Source: an uncultured Pseudomonadota bacterium
GTDB taxonomy: Bacteria; Pseudomonadota; Alphaproteobacteria; RF32; CAG-239
Assembly: GCA_902793695.1 (NCBI GenBank)
Contig: CADBEI010000015.1
Coordinates: 1-40,887 of the forward strand
Direction of reading: 5' to 3'
DNA length: 40,887 nucleotides
Under the pieces are notes generated by a model. That model was not told the DNA's origin and did not search any database. It worked only from the letters and a program-made list of their open reading frames with translations. Position numbers and translations under genes: made by a program. This document shows, in pieces, positions 9,318 through 17,109 of this stretch (its first letter is position 1; every line of letters starts with the position of its first letter).

Positions 9318-10736
9318 TTAATAAAACCAACGACCAATCAAATGCACAATGTCATTCCATGTGGCCAACAACATAATTATCAAAAGAACAATCAGTCCGA
9401 ATTTGAAAATATAATCCTTAACTTTCGGCTTAATTTCGCGACGAGAAACCATTTCAATAATATATATCACGAGATTTCCGCCATCCAAAACCGGTATCGG
9501 GAACAGATTAATCAATCCGAGGTTTACCGATATCAGAGCCATAAAATAAATGAATCCCGAAAGACCGCCTTGTTTGCTGGCATCTCCGGATAATTCGGCA
9601 ATACGGATAATACCGCCGATGTCTTTGCCTCCGCGGTGACCGGTAATTATTTGTCCGATCCCGCGCAAAGTCATAACCGTCAGGTTATAAGTTTCCTTCA
9701 CACTCTCCGGAAAAACACGGGATAAACTTATCTCCTTGGAAAATGCATACTCCGATGACGAAACAACACCGAGCATACGACGTTTAATCCCGCCCGGAAT
9801 ATCCTCCGTTACCGTATCTTGTAAATTTGCCGACAATGTAATACGACGTCGATAGGCTATTTCCAATTCTTCATTCTGATGAGCGGCAACATACTGCTTC
9901 AAGTCGGCAAAGGTTATAATTTCCGTGCCGTTAATCGATTCGATGATATCGCCTTTTTGCAACCCCGCTTTTTCGGCAGGGCTTCCGGCTACCACACTGT
10001 CAACAATCGGCAATAATTCTGAATTTTCATTCGCATTGTCGGCATTTGATGACTTTGTCGCAATAACGCCGATAATCTTTTCTTCTACCTTTTTGCCGCA
10101 AACTTTTTGAGCCGTATTTTCTGCGGTAAGCCTGAGCGTATTACGACGCTCAACCACAACTTCCACCTCATCTTGTGTTGCCAAATCGGTCTCTCTGATT
10201 AAAGCCGAGAAGTCCGGCGTCGGATTACCGTTAAACATAACTATTTTATCGCCAACCATAATGCCCGCTTTTTCCGCTGCACTGTTGGCCATAACTTCCC
10301 CTATATAAGTCGGAATCGTCATTTTGCCGTAGCAAGAAAACAAAACCATAAACAGCAGTATGGCCAAAAGATAGTTGAACAGCGGACCGGCCACAACAAT
10401 TAAAATTTTCTTCCAAGTACTTTGTAACGCAAAAGCCTGTTTTTTATCTTCTTCGGAGAGTTTGCTTAAGCTATCGTCGGTGGTTGAAGACGAAGCATCA
10501 CCGTCACCCAGAAACTGACAATATCCTCCGAGCGGTATAGCCGATATTTTCCATTCTGTACCTTTTTTATCGGTACGACTCCACAATTCTTTGCCAAACC
10601 CGATGGAAAATGCCACCACCTTCACCTTGAGCATTCGCGCAACGATAAAATGACCGAATTCGTGCACAAACACCAATATCCCTAAAAGAACGATAAACGG
10701 TACTACATAGTATATAATGTTTGAAATTATTTCCAT
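9318..10736 (-). CDS. rseP: Site-2 protease RseP
   Basis: An inner-membrane zinc protease that performs regulated intramembrane proteolysis of anti-sigma factors and clears signal peptides. The 472-aa protein has HEFGH at 25-29 in the first membrane segment, two PDZ-like domains (one around AEKAGIMVGDKIV, one around AEKAGLQKGDIIESING) and the LDG motif in LFPIPVLDGGNL near the C-terminus. It follows cdsA by 12 nt. In many alphaproteobacteria dxr lies between these two genes; here it does not. Confidence 0.96.
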   Translation of the reverse strand: MEIISNIIYYVVPFIVLLGILVFVHEFGHFIVARMLKVKVVAFSIGFGKELWSRTDKKGTEWKISAIPLGGYCQFLGDGDASSSTTDDSLSKLSEEDKKQAFALQSTWKKILIVVAGPLFNYLLAILLFMVLFSCYGKMTIPTYIGEVMANSAAEKAGIMVGDKIVMFNGNPTPDFSALIRETDLATQDEVEVVVERRNTLRLTAENTAQKVCGKKVEEKIIGVIATKSSNADNANENSELLPIVDSVVAGSPAEKAGLQKGDIIESINGTEIITFADLKQYVAAHQNEELEIAYRRRITLSANLQDTVTEDIPGGIKRRMLGVVSSSEYAFSKEISLSRVFPESVKETYNLTVMTLRGIGQIITGHRGGKDIGGIIRIAELSGDASKQGGLSGFIYFMALISVNLGLINLFPIPVLDGGNLVIYIIEMVSRREIKPKVKDYIFKFGLIVLLIIMLLATWNDIVHLIGRWFY

Positions 10737-10748
10737 TATCCGTTCACC

Positions 10749-11657
10749 TTATAAAATATAGATAAAGAATAAATACATAAATGCCGAAGCAAAAATAAGT
10801 CCGTCTATACGGTCAAAGATGCCGCCGTGTCCCGGAATCAGTCGGGAAGAGTCTTTTACACCGGCCAAACGTTTGATGGCGGATTCAATTAAGTCACCGA
10901 TTTGTGCCAAAATAGCGATAAGCACAGCCAAAGTGGCATAAAATAACTGATTATCAACATTCCATTCATATTGCAGTTCCAGCGGCTTGTATGAAAAAGA
11001 AATATAGCGAAATTTGCTGAAATCATAGAACGGAATTTCCATAATCTCGGTGCAGAAATACATGAAGATAATGCTGACAGAAACCGCAAGCAGGATACCA
11101 CCGATTAAACCCGACCACGTCTTATTCGGACTGATTTTCGGTGCCAGTTTCGGACCGCGCAGATTGCAACCCACAACCAAGCCGCCGATATCCATACTCC
11201 ATACCATCAGGAAGAACCACGCCATCATAATAAAGCTGTAATTGAAACGCGGGTCAAAATTACCTTCGCTCGGGTCAAACGAACGATACATCCAAATCAA
11301 CGAAGCAACACCGATGGATATATACGGCACACCTAAAGTCAGTAATTTGCGGAACTTCTCTTTTTCGGCCAAACCCCATACAATCAGCGATATGATAAAT
11401 ATCATCGGCAAAATAACTTCAAAGTTATACGCCCAGATTGCAATTGCCAAACTCATCATATAAGCGGTAACATAATGCGACGTTTTATTCGCCGGTGCCA
11501 GCATATTGGCCCATTCCCACGCCAGCAAACCACCGACGGTAATGGCCAACACTTCAACGTACGGGCTACCGATATACAGAGTCACAATAGCAATCGGAAT
11601 CATAACGATTGCCGCCAAAACCCTTTTAATCATTGCTCCCATTTTACGACTTACCAT
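10749..11657 (-). CDS. cdsA: Phosphatidate cytidylyltransferase
   Basis: CdsA makes CDP-diacylglycerol from phosphatidate and CTP for all phospholipids. The protein is hydrophobic with about eight membrane segments. It contains the KISPNKTWSGLIGG segment and the C-terminal family signature SAIKRLAGVKDSSRLIPGHG followed by GIFDRIDG. I place the start at the ATG at 11657 because GGGAGAGAAG is correctly spaced before it; this gives 302 aa and a 14-nt overlap with uppS. An upstream start at 11687 and downstream ATGs at 11642 and 11633 are less well supported. Confidence 0.93.
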   Translation of the reverse strand: MVSRKMGAMIKRVLAAIVMIPIAIVTLYIGSPYVEVLAITVGGLLAWEWANMLAPANKTSHYVTAYMMSLAIAIWAYNFEVILPMIFIISLIVWGLAEKEKFRKLLTLGVPYISIGVASLIWMYRSFDPSEGNFDPRFNYSFIMMAWFFLMVWSMDIGGLVVGCNLRGPKLAPKISPNKTWSGLIGGILLAVSVSIIFMYFCTEIMEIPFYDFSKFRYISFSYKPLELQYEWNVDNQLFYATLAVLIAILAQIGDLIESAIKRLAGVKDSSRLIPGHGGIFDRIDGLIFASAFMYLFFIYIL

Positions 11658-12348
11658 ATCTTCTCTCCCTCTTGGTATAGTTCTCAATAATTTGCGTTAA
11701 CTCCGCCACCTCAAAATCAGGCCAGAGCGTTTGTGAAAAATACAATTCACTGTATGACAGTTGCCATAATAAATAATTGCTGATACGTATTTCGCCACCG
11801 GTGCGAATCATTAAATCCGGATCGGGAATATCTGCTGTGTACAAATTTTGCGCCAACAAATCGACATTGATATCATCCACGGAAATTTTTCCTTCCGCCA
11901 CTTGTCGAGCAATTCTCTTCGTCGTCGCCACAATTTCCTGTCTGCCGCCGTAACTCAATGCCACACACAGTGTAACTTCGGTATTATGTTGCGTTTCTTG
12001 CTCAATCTTCTCTATTTTTTGCACAATATCTGCGGCCAGCATATTTCTTTCGCCGATAAAAACAATCCGAACATTATCTTTTTGCAATTCTTTGAAGCCA
12101 TCGTCCAAATATTGACGCAACAGCCCCATCAGTTGTGCCACTTCGGTATCGGAACGTTGCCAGTTTTCGGTGGAAAAAGCATATATTGTCATATACTTAA
12201 TGCCGCAGTTGCGCACTGCTTTGGCAATTTCCACCAATGTGTCGGCGCCTTTTTTATGGCCTTGAAAAGTCGGTAAACCGCGTTGTTTGGCCCAACGACG
12301 ATTGCCGTCCATAATAAAAGCGATATGTTGTAAATTCCCGATATCCAC
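11644..12348 (-). CDS. uppS: Undecaprenyl diphosphate synthase
   Basis: UppS adds isoprene units in cis to farnesyl diphosphate, making the C55 carrier for peptidoglycan and O-antigen. IAFIMDGNRRWAKQRG near the start carries the Mg-binding Asp, and PDPDLMIRTGGEIRISNYL plus LWQLSYSELYF are the conserved C-terminal motifs. The reading frame can start at a TTG (12354), but AGGA lies 7 nt before the GTG at 12348, which I prefer (234 aa). The Shine-Dalgarno overlaps the frr stop codon, so the two genes are probably coupled. Confidence 0.94.
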   Translation of the reverse strand: MDIGNLQHIAFIMDGNRRWAKQRGLPTFQGHKKGADTLVEIAKAVRNCGIKYMTIYAFSTENWQRSDTEVAQLMGLLRQYLDDGFKELQKDNVRIVFIGERNMLAADIVQKIEKIEQETQHNTEVTLCVALSYGGRQEIVATTKRIARQVAEGKISVDDINVDLLAQNLYTADIPDPDLMIRTGGEIRISNYLLWQLSYSELYFSQTLWPDFEVAELTQIIENYTKRERRYGKS

Positions 12349-12357
12349 GACCAAATC

Positions 12358-12921
12358 CTATACTTGCAAAATATCCTTTTCTTTGGCGGCGTATTGCTCG
12401 TCGATTTTCTTAACGGTATCGTCGGTCCACTTTTGAATATCGTTGTTATATTTCTTTTCTTCGTCTTCCGAAATAAGCGAATCTTTTTTCATTTTTTTGA
12501 CTTCATCCATGGCGTCGCGGCGAATGTTGCGTACGGCAATTTTGGCCTGTTCGGCATATTTCCCGGCAATTTTCACCAGTTCTTTGCGGCGTTCTTCGCT
12601 GAGCGGCGGAATCGGAATGCGAATTACCTGACCGTCATTCATCGGATTTAAGCCTAAATCACTCTCTCGCAGTGCTTTTTCCACGTTTTTAACCAGACCT
12701 TTATCCCAAATACTGACCGAAAGTGTGCGCGCATCGGGAACACTTACCGTGCCGAGCTGATTTATCGGCGACATATTGCCGTAGGCCTCAACCAAAATTC
12801 CGTCGAGCAAACTGGCATGGGCACGGCCGGCACGCAAACCGCCGAAGTCACCGCGCAGCGATTCCAGAGTTTTTTCCATTCTTTCCAGTGTGTCATCTTT
12901 CATAGAATTATAATCTGTCAT
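12358..12921 (-). CDS. frr: Ribosome recycling factor
   Basis: RRF splits post-termination ribosomes together with EF-G. The 187-aa protein has normal length and the typical three-helix bundle sequence: LRAGRAHASLLDGILVEAYG, a beta domain with VPDARTLSVSIWDKG, and the C-terminal helix with RNIRRDAMDEVKK. It lies 11 nt after pyrH, the near-universal arrangement. Confidence 0.97.
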   Translation of the reverse strand: MTDYNSMKDDTLERMEKTLESLRGDFGGLRAGRAHASLLDGILVEAYGNMSPINQLGTVSVPDARTLSVSIWDKGLVKNVEKALRESDLGLNPMNDGQVIRIPIPPLSEERRKELVKIAGKYAEQAKIAVRNIRRDAMDEVKKMKKDSLISEDEEKKYNNDIQKWTDDTVKKIDEQYAAKEKDILQV

Positions 12922-12932
12922 GTTTACCTCTT

Positions 12933-13643
12933 TTATTTAACGATTGTGTGTCTTACTTCGCCGCACACGGCTTTTAATATGGCTTTGTCCTCCGCCTGCG
13001 CAAATATCATTGTCGGTATTTTAGTGTCGCGCAACATGGCAAGTGCTGTCATATCCATCACATTCAGATGTTTTTCCAACACTTCCGCATAACTTATGCT
13101 GTCATAACGCACGGCATTTGTGTCGTTACGCGGGTCGGCACTGTAAACACCGTCGACCTGTGTTGCTTTCATTAATACGTCACAATGCATCTCGGTCGCG
13201 CGCAAAGCCGCACCGGTATCGGTTGTAAAATACGGACTGCCTGTGCCGCCGGCAAAAATCACCACTTCGCCGTTTTCCAGAGAGCGCAGAGCGTTGCGAA
13301 AACTGTATGTGTCACAAACCTGCGGAACACTCAATCCGGAATACACCGTTGCCGGACAGTTCAGGGAATTTAAAGCCGATTTCATGGTCAGAGCGTTCAT
13401 TACGGTTGCCAACATACCGATTTGGTCGGCAACACTGCGATCCATCATGGTGCTTGCATTTTTTGCACCGCGGAAAAAATTACCGCCGCCGATAACCAAA
13501 CAAACCTGCACGCCGAGTTGTCGTACTTCACTTATTTCGGCAGCCAAACGCGCAACCACCGAGGGGTTGATACCGGTTTTATTTTCGCCGGCCAAGCCTT
13601 CGCCCGATAATTTCAGCAATATCCTCTTATACAGCGGTTTCAT
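12933..13643 (-). CDS. pyrH: UMP kinase
   Basis: PyrH phosphorylates UMP to UDP. The 236-aa amino-acid-kinase-fold protein has KRILLKLSGEGLAG at the ATP site, VIGGGNFFRG, DQIGMLATVMNAL and FAGGTGSPYFTTDTGAALRA. It is the first gene in the window of the minus-strand operon running to fabZ. The usual upstream rpsB-tsf pair is absent, so a promoter should lie in 13644-13740, though I see no strong consensus there. Confidence 0.96.
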   Translation of the reverse strand: MKPLYKRILLKLSGEGLAGENKTGINPSVVARLAAEISEVRQLGVQVCLVIGGGNFFRGAKNASTMMDRSVADQIGMLATVMNALTMKSALNSLNCPATVYSGLSVPQVCDTYSFRNALRSLENGEVVIFAGGTGSPYFTTDTGAALRATEMHCDVLMKATQVDGVYSADPRNDTNAVRYDSISYAEVLEKHLNVMDMTALAMLRDTKIPTMIFAQAEDKAILKAVCGEVRHTIVK

Positions 13644-13749
13644 TATTATCCCAAATACGCCTTGAATTTAGTTAAAATCTATCTGTATGTTAATCATTTT
13701 ATTTGTGTTGTCATTATTATTTTACACGGTTTCAACAGAAAAATTTATC

Positions 13750-13779
13750 TTGACAACATTTGTTGTTGTGTAATATAAT
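13750..13779 (+). promoter_or_regulatory. Strong sigma-70 type promoter for the 445-aa gene
   Basis: TTGACA (13750-13755) and TATAAT (13774-13779) are perfect consensus hexamers, 18 nt apart. Predicted transcription starts near 13786, giving a leader of about 148 nt before the ATG at 13934. Confidence 0.8.
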
Positions 13780-13785
13780 CTCATG

Positions 13786-13933
13786 CAGAGTGACGGTTAG
13801 CGCTTGCTGCCTGCCTTTAGGCAAATCCGGACGGAATAACCGCTTAAAATACAAACAGTTGAAACTCTTTACCAAAGGGAATTTTTGACTGGCAGGCATC
13901 AAAAGATTATATTCCCGCTAAGGAGTTAAGACT
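13786..13933 (+). ncRNA. Structured 5' leader, class unknown
   Basis: The leader has CGGTTA (13794-13799) pairing with TAACCG (13837-13842) around an inner hairpin TGCCT/AGGCA (808-812 with 819-823). The left side of that hairpin, TGCCTGCC (13808-13815), is also perfectly complementary to GGCAGGCA (13891-13898), close to the start codon. The two pairings exclude each other, as in a riboswitch or attenuator. I could not match it to SAM-II, cobalamin, TPP, glycine or other classes that I know. Confidence 0.4.
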
Positions 13934-15271
13934 ATGACTGATATCAAAACTTCCTCTCTTACTTATGAAATTATTGAACAACTGTTTCAAAACAGTGTGT
14001 GTCTGAGCTATAATCCGCTCGAGCCGCGATCGGCGTGGCAATTTGCCAAAGAAGTGGAGAGGGAATTCAAAAAAACACACAATGTAAAACGTTGCCGCAT
14101 TGTTTCCGCAACGGCAAAGCTGTGGCAACGCGGCTATCATCCGATTTTTCATTATTTCAGCGACGGTTCGCTTATTTATTCGCGCTATTTGCAAGACAAA
14201 GGCGCTCCGGAAATGTTGCAAAAAATCAAAAAACTGCTCAAAATACGCGGTTACAAAGTGAGTAAAATTTATGCGCCGCAGAACACAATCGATTTTTTTG
14301 ATTATGATAAAATGTTGCGCCATATCTCCGAACAGGCGTGTCAGCATTATCCGTATACCGACGATTTAAGAGCCGCACCGTTTCCAAGCAAAGAAGAATT
14401 TGTGAAAGAGTGTTTTGCCGGCGGTAATATTTTGCTTACGGCGTGCAAAACCGAGACAATTAAGCCGGAATGTCGCAACTATTTGGCTTTGTTTGCCGAC
14501 GGCCGCTATTTTATTTCGGAAATATACGAAAAAGCCATAGCCAACTTCAGTAAAATCCTCAAATTTGAGCTGGAAAATAATAGTTATTTGCGTATGCAAC
14601 TGGAATATGTGCCGCAAGATTATATTGATGCACTGTATGAAAAAGCCAAAGAATTTGAATGGTACGAAACGCCTGAAGCTGCGGCACAAAAACTAACAAA
14701 AGATACCGCATCTTTGCAAAAAATGCAGCAATATATCACCGATTTGTTTGCAAATCGCAAGTGTGTTTCGGTGCTCCGGCCGGAAATCAAAGGTATGTTG
14801 TCACCGGAGGAGGAGAAGTATGCACTGTTTAATGACGGTAAGTTGCTTATTGCTCAAAGCCGCAAAAGCTTCGGCGAAGACAGCCTTTTTATGGAACAAA
14901 TGCACCAAGCCTATCCCGATTATGAATTTAAGATAGAACAGATTCCTGATTTTTATTTTTCGGAGATTTATCGGCGGTTGCCGGAGTTTCAAAAGGGCGC
15001 AACCGTAATATATTTGGAAATGCTCAAACAAAAAGCCCGTAAATTGAAGCGAATGTTGGAAATTCCGCACCATGCGGCGCTGGATATGGCGGCGCAGATT
15101 GTCGGTTGGGCCAATTGGAAGGCGGTTAAAGTTGAAGATGAATCGCATGCACGCAATTTAATCGGTCATTTGAATTGGCGACACCAATCCGCACTGGAGC
15201 ATAATCCGGAAAATCCGCTGATGTGGGAATATGAATATTGGCAAATGTTGCAGAAACACCCGAAACCATAA
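13934..15271 (+). CDS. Unrecognised 445-aa protein
   Basis: I do not recognise this protein. It has no signal peptide or membrane segment and is rich in aromatic, Lys and Glu residues, so it is probably cytoplasmic. The middle holds loosely repeated segments that look like two or three divergent copies of one domain: compare FHYFSDGSLIYSRYLQ, LALFADGRYFISEIYEKA and YALFNDGKLLIAQSRKSF, each a FxDG strand-turn-strand. Near the C-terminus, ARKLKRMLEIPHHAALDMAA followed by QIVGWANWKAV resembles a short helical motif (hsqALelvA..GF.nW) found attached to many bacterial proteins. It has its own strong promoter and a structured leader, diverges from pyrH, and is followed 65 nt later by plsY. Confidence 0.8.
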   Translation: MTDIKTSSLTYEIIEQLFQNSVCLSYNPLEPRSAWQFAKEVEREFKKTHNVKRCRIVSATAKLWQRGYHPIFHYFSDGSLIYSRYLQDKGAPEMLQKIKKLLKIRGYKVSKIYAPQNTIDFFDYDKMLRHISEQACQHYPYTDDLRAAPFPSKEEFVKECFAGGNILLTACKTETIKPECRNYLALFADGRYFISEIYEKAIANFSKILKFELENNSYLRMQLEYVPQDYIDALYEKAKEFEWYETPEAAAQKLTKDTASLQKMQQYITDLFANRKCVSVLRPEIKGMLSPEEEKYALFNDGKLLIAQSRKSFGEDSLFMEQMHQAYPDYEFKIEQIPDFYFSEIYRRLPEFQKGATVIYLEMLKQKARKLKRMLEIPHHAALDMAAQIVGWANWKAVKVEDESHARNLIGHLNWRHQSALEHNPENPLMWEYEYWQMLQKHPKP

Positions 15272-15336
15272 AAATATGGTTGCAAAAAAAAATTATTTCG
15301 GCTACAAAACTATTAAAACAAGTCAGGAGATGAAAA

Positions 15337-15975
15337 ATGACGATGCTTATTTTATGCGCGATTTTCGGTTATTTGGCCGGTTCGATACCGTTCGGATTGG
15401 TGTTGTGTTATTTGGCCGGCTACGGCGATATTCGCAAAATCGGCTCACACAATATAGGTGCCACCAATGTTTTGCGCACCGGTAACAAATGGTTGGCACT
15501 CTTAACCGTGATTTTGGACGCTCTTAAAGCCGGTTTGGCCGCATTGATTGCTTATAAGGTTTTGCCGCAGACGCCGGTATTGCATTTGTGGGGCGCATAC
15601 GCTCCGCTTAATGTGGTCGGTTCGCTGATTGCCGGTACCTTCGGTGTTTTGGGGCACAATTTTCCGATTTGGCTCAAATTTAAAGGCGGAAAAGGCGTTG
15701 CTTCGGCCTTCGGATTTATTTTGATGACACAGCCGTATATTGCGCTGATTGCTTTCGGTATTTGGCTGATTATGGCAGTTTTGTTTCGCTATTCTTCGTT
15801 GGCGGCGCTTACCGCGGCGGCGGCAATGCCTTTGCTTGCATATTTTTTATGTCCGCCGATATACGCCGTGTTTTACAGTGCATTGGCTTTGTTGGTAATC
15901 GTGCGACACCACGCGAATATTTCCCGTCTGCTCAAAGGCGAAGAAAGCAAAATCAGTTTTAAGAAGAAACAATAG
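15337..15975 (+). CDS. plsY: Glycerol-3-phosphate acyltransferase PlsY
   Basis: PlsY transfers acyl groups from acyl-phosphate to glycerol-3-phosphate in the inner membrane. The 212-aa protein has five or so membrane segments and three motifs: GYLAGSIPFG, then GSHNIGATNVLRTG; NFPIWLKFKGGKGVA; and RHHANISRLLKGEE. In the first motif His replaces the Gly usual in GSGNIGATN. An AGGAG sits before the ATG. The stop TAG overlaps the GTG of dprA. Confidence 0.95.
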   Translation: MTMLILCAIFGYLAGSIPFGLVLCYLAGYGDIRKIGSHNIGATNVLRTGNKWLALLTVILDALKAGLAALIAYKVLPQTPVLHLWGAYAPLNVVGSLIAGTFGVLGHNFPIWLKFKGGKGVASAFGFILMTQPYIALIAFGIWLIMAVLFRYSSLAALTAAAAMPLLAYFLCPPIYAVFYSALALLVIVRHHANISRLLKGEESKISFKKKQ

Positions 15976-17105
15976 TGGCAAGCTCCGAATTAATTGATAT
16001 TTTGCAACTGATTAATACCGACGGTGTCGGTCCGGTTACGTTTTACAATTATCTCAAAAAAGCCGGAAACATCGGCAAAGCATTGGATTTGGCGGCGCAA
16101 AAACGTGCGCTGTATCCGCGTGATGCCGCCGAGATTGAAATTGAAAAAGCCGCAAAGCTCGGAGTACAACTCATTACATATAATGACAAGCGTTATCCGC
16201 AAAAATTGCTCGAATTGAATGACGCACCTCCGGTTTTGTATGCGTTAGGTCGCACCGAATTGTTGAATTATCCGCTGTCGGTGGCGATTGTCGGAGCACG
16301 CAACGCTACCATCGCCGGCCGCAAAATAGCCTCACGAATCGCTTATGATTTAACTGAAGCCGAAGTACTGGTAATTTCCGGAATGGCACGCGGGATTGAC
16401 GCGGCGGCACATAAGGGTGCGCTCTATGCTAACTCGCAAAACGGGGCAACCGTGGCCGTACTCGGTACCGGTGTTGATGTGCCGTATCCGACGGAGAATA
16501 CCGAATTATATAATCAAATTCGTGATAAAGGCCTGTTGATTTCAGAGTTTTCGCTGGGCACGGCCGCGCAAATTTCCAACTTTCCGCGCCGCAACCGAAT
16601 TATTTCCGCTTTGACCGAAGGTACTTTGGTGGTGGAGGCCGGAGTTCATTCCGGTTCGTTGATTACGGCAGAGCTGGCTCTGGAGCAGGGAAAAGATGTA
16701 TTTGCCGTTCCCGGTTCGCCGCTTGAAGTTCGCTCGGCCGGTCCCAATCAACTGATTAAAGAAGGTGCGTTATTAACAGAAAACGCCGATGATATACTTA
16801 ATGTATTAAGTATGAGGCAAAATCAACTTATTAAAGAGCAAAAAACTTTGCGTATCCCCCTTGACAAACCGAAAAATCAAGTAAATATTTCTGCACATAA
16901 AGAAGTATCGATTCCGATGTCGGAAACGGCCGACACAAATGTCAAGTTGCTTGATTTGGTTTCGTATGAAGGAGTTGATATTGACGAATTATTGCGTACT
17001 TGCGGGTTGTCGCAGGCGGATTTTTTTGCGCAGATTCTTGATTTGGAATTTGCCGGCAAAATCGAGCGACATGCCGGTAACAAAATAGCAAAAATTAAAG
17101 GATGA
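15975..17105 (+). CDS. dprA: DNA processing protein DprA
   Basis: DprA (Smf) loads RecA onto incoming single-stranded DNA in natural transformation. The 376-aa protein has an N-terminal SAM-like helical region, a Rossmann-like core with VAIVGARNATIAGRKIASRI, VISGMARGIDAAAHKGAL, GTGVDVPYPTENTELYN and FPRRNRIISAL, and a C-terminal winged-helix domain (about 315-376). The start is GTG, coupled to plsY as TAGTG. plsY-dprA-topA is a common alphaproteobacterial arrangement. Confidence 0.95.
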   Translation: MASSELIDILQLINTDGVGPVTFYNYLKKAGNIGKALDLAAQKRALYPRDAAEIEIEKAAKLGVQLITYNDKRYPQKLLELNDAPPVLYALGRTELLNYPLSVAIVGARNATIAGRKIASRIAYDLTEAEVLVISGMARGIDAAAHKGALYANSQNGATVAVLGTGVDVPYPTENTELYNQIRDKGLLISEFSLGTAAQISNFPRRNRIISALTEGTLVVEAGVHSGSLITAELALEQGKDVFAVPGSPLEVRSAGPNQLIKEGALLTENADDILNVLSMRQNQLIKEQKTLRIPLDKPKNQVNISAHKEVSIPMSETADTNVKLLDLVSYEGVDIDELLRTCGLSQADFFAQILDLEFAGKIERHAGNKIAKIKG

Positions 17106-17109
17106 AAAA

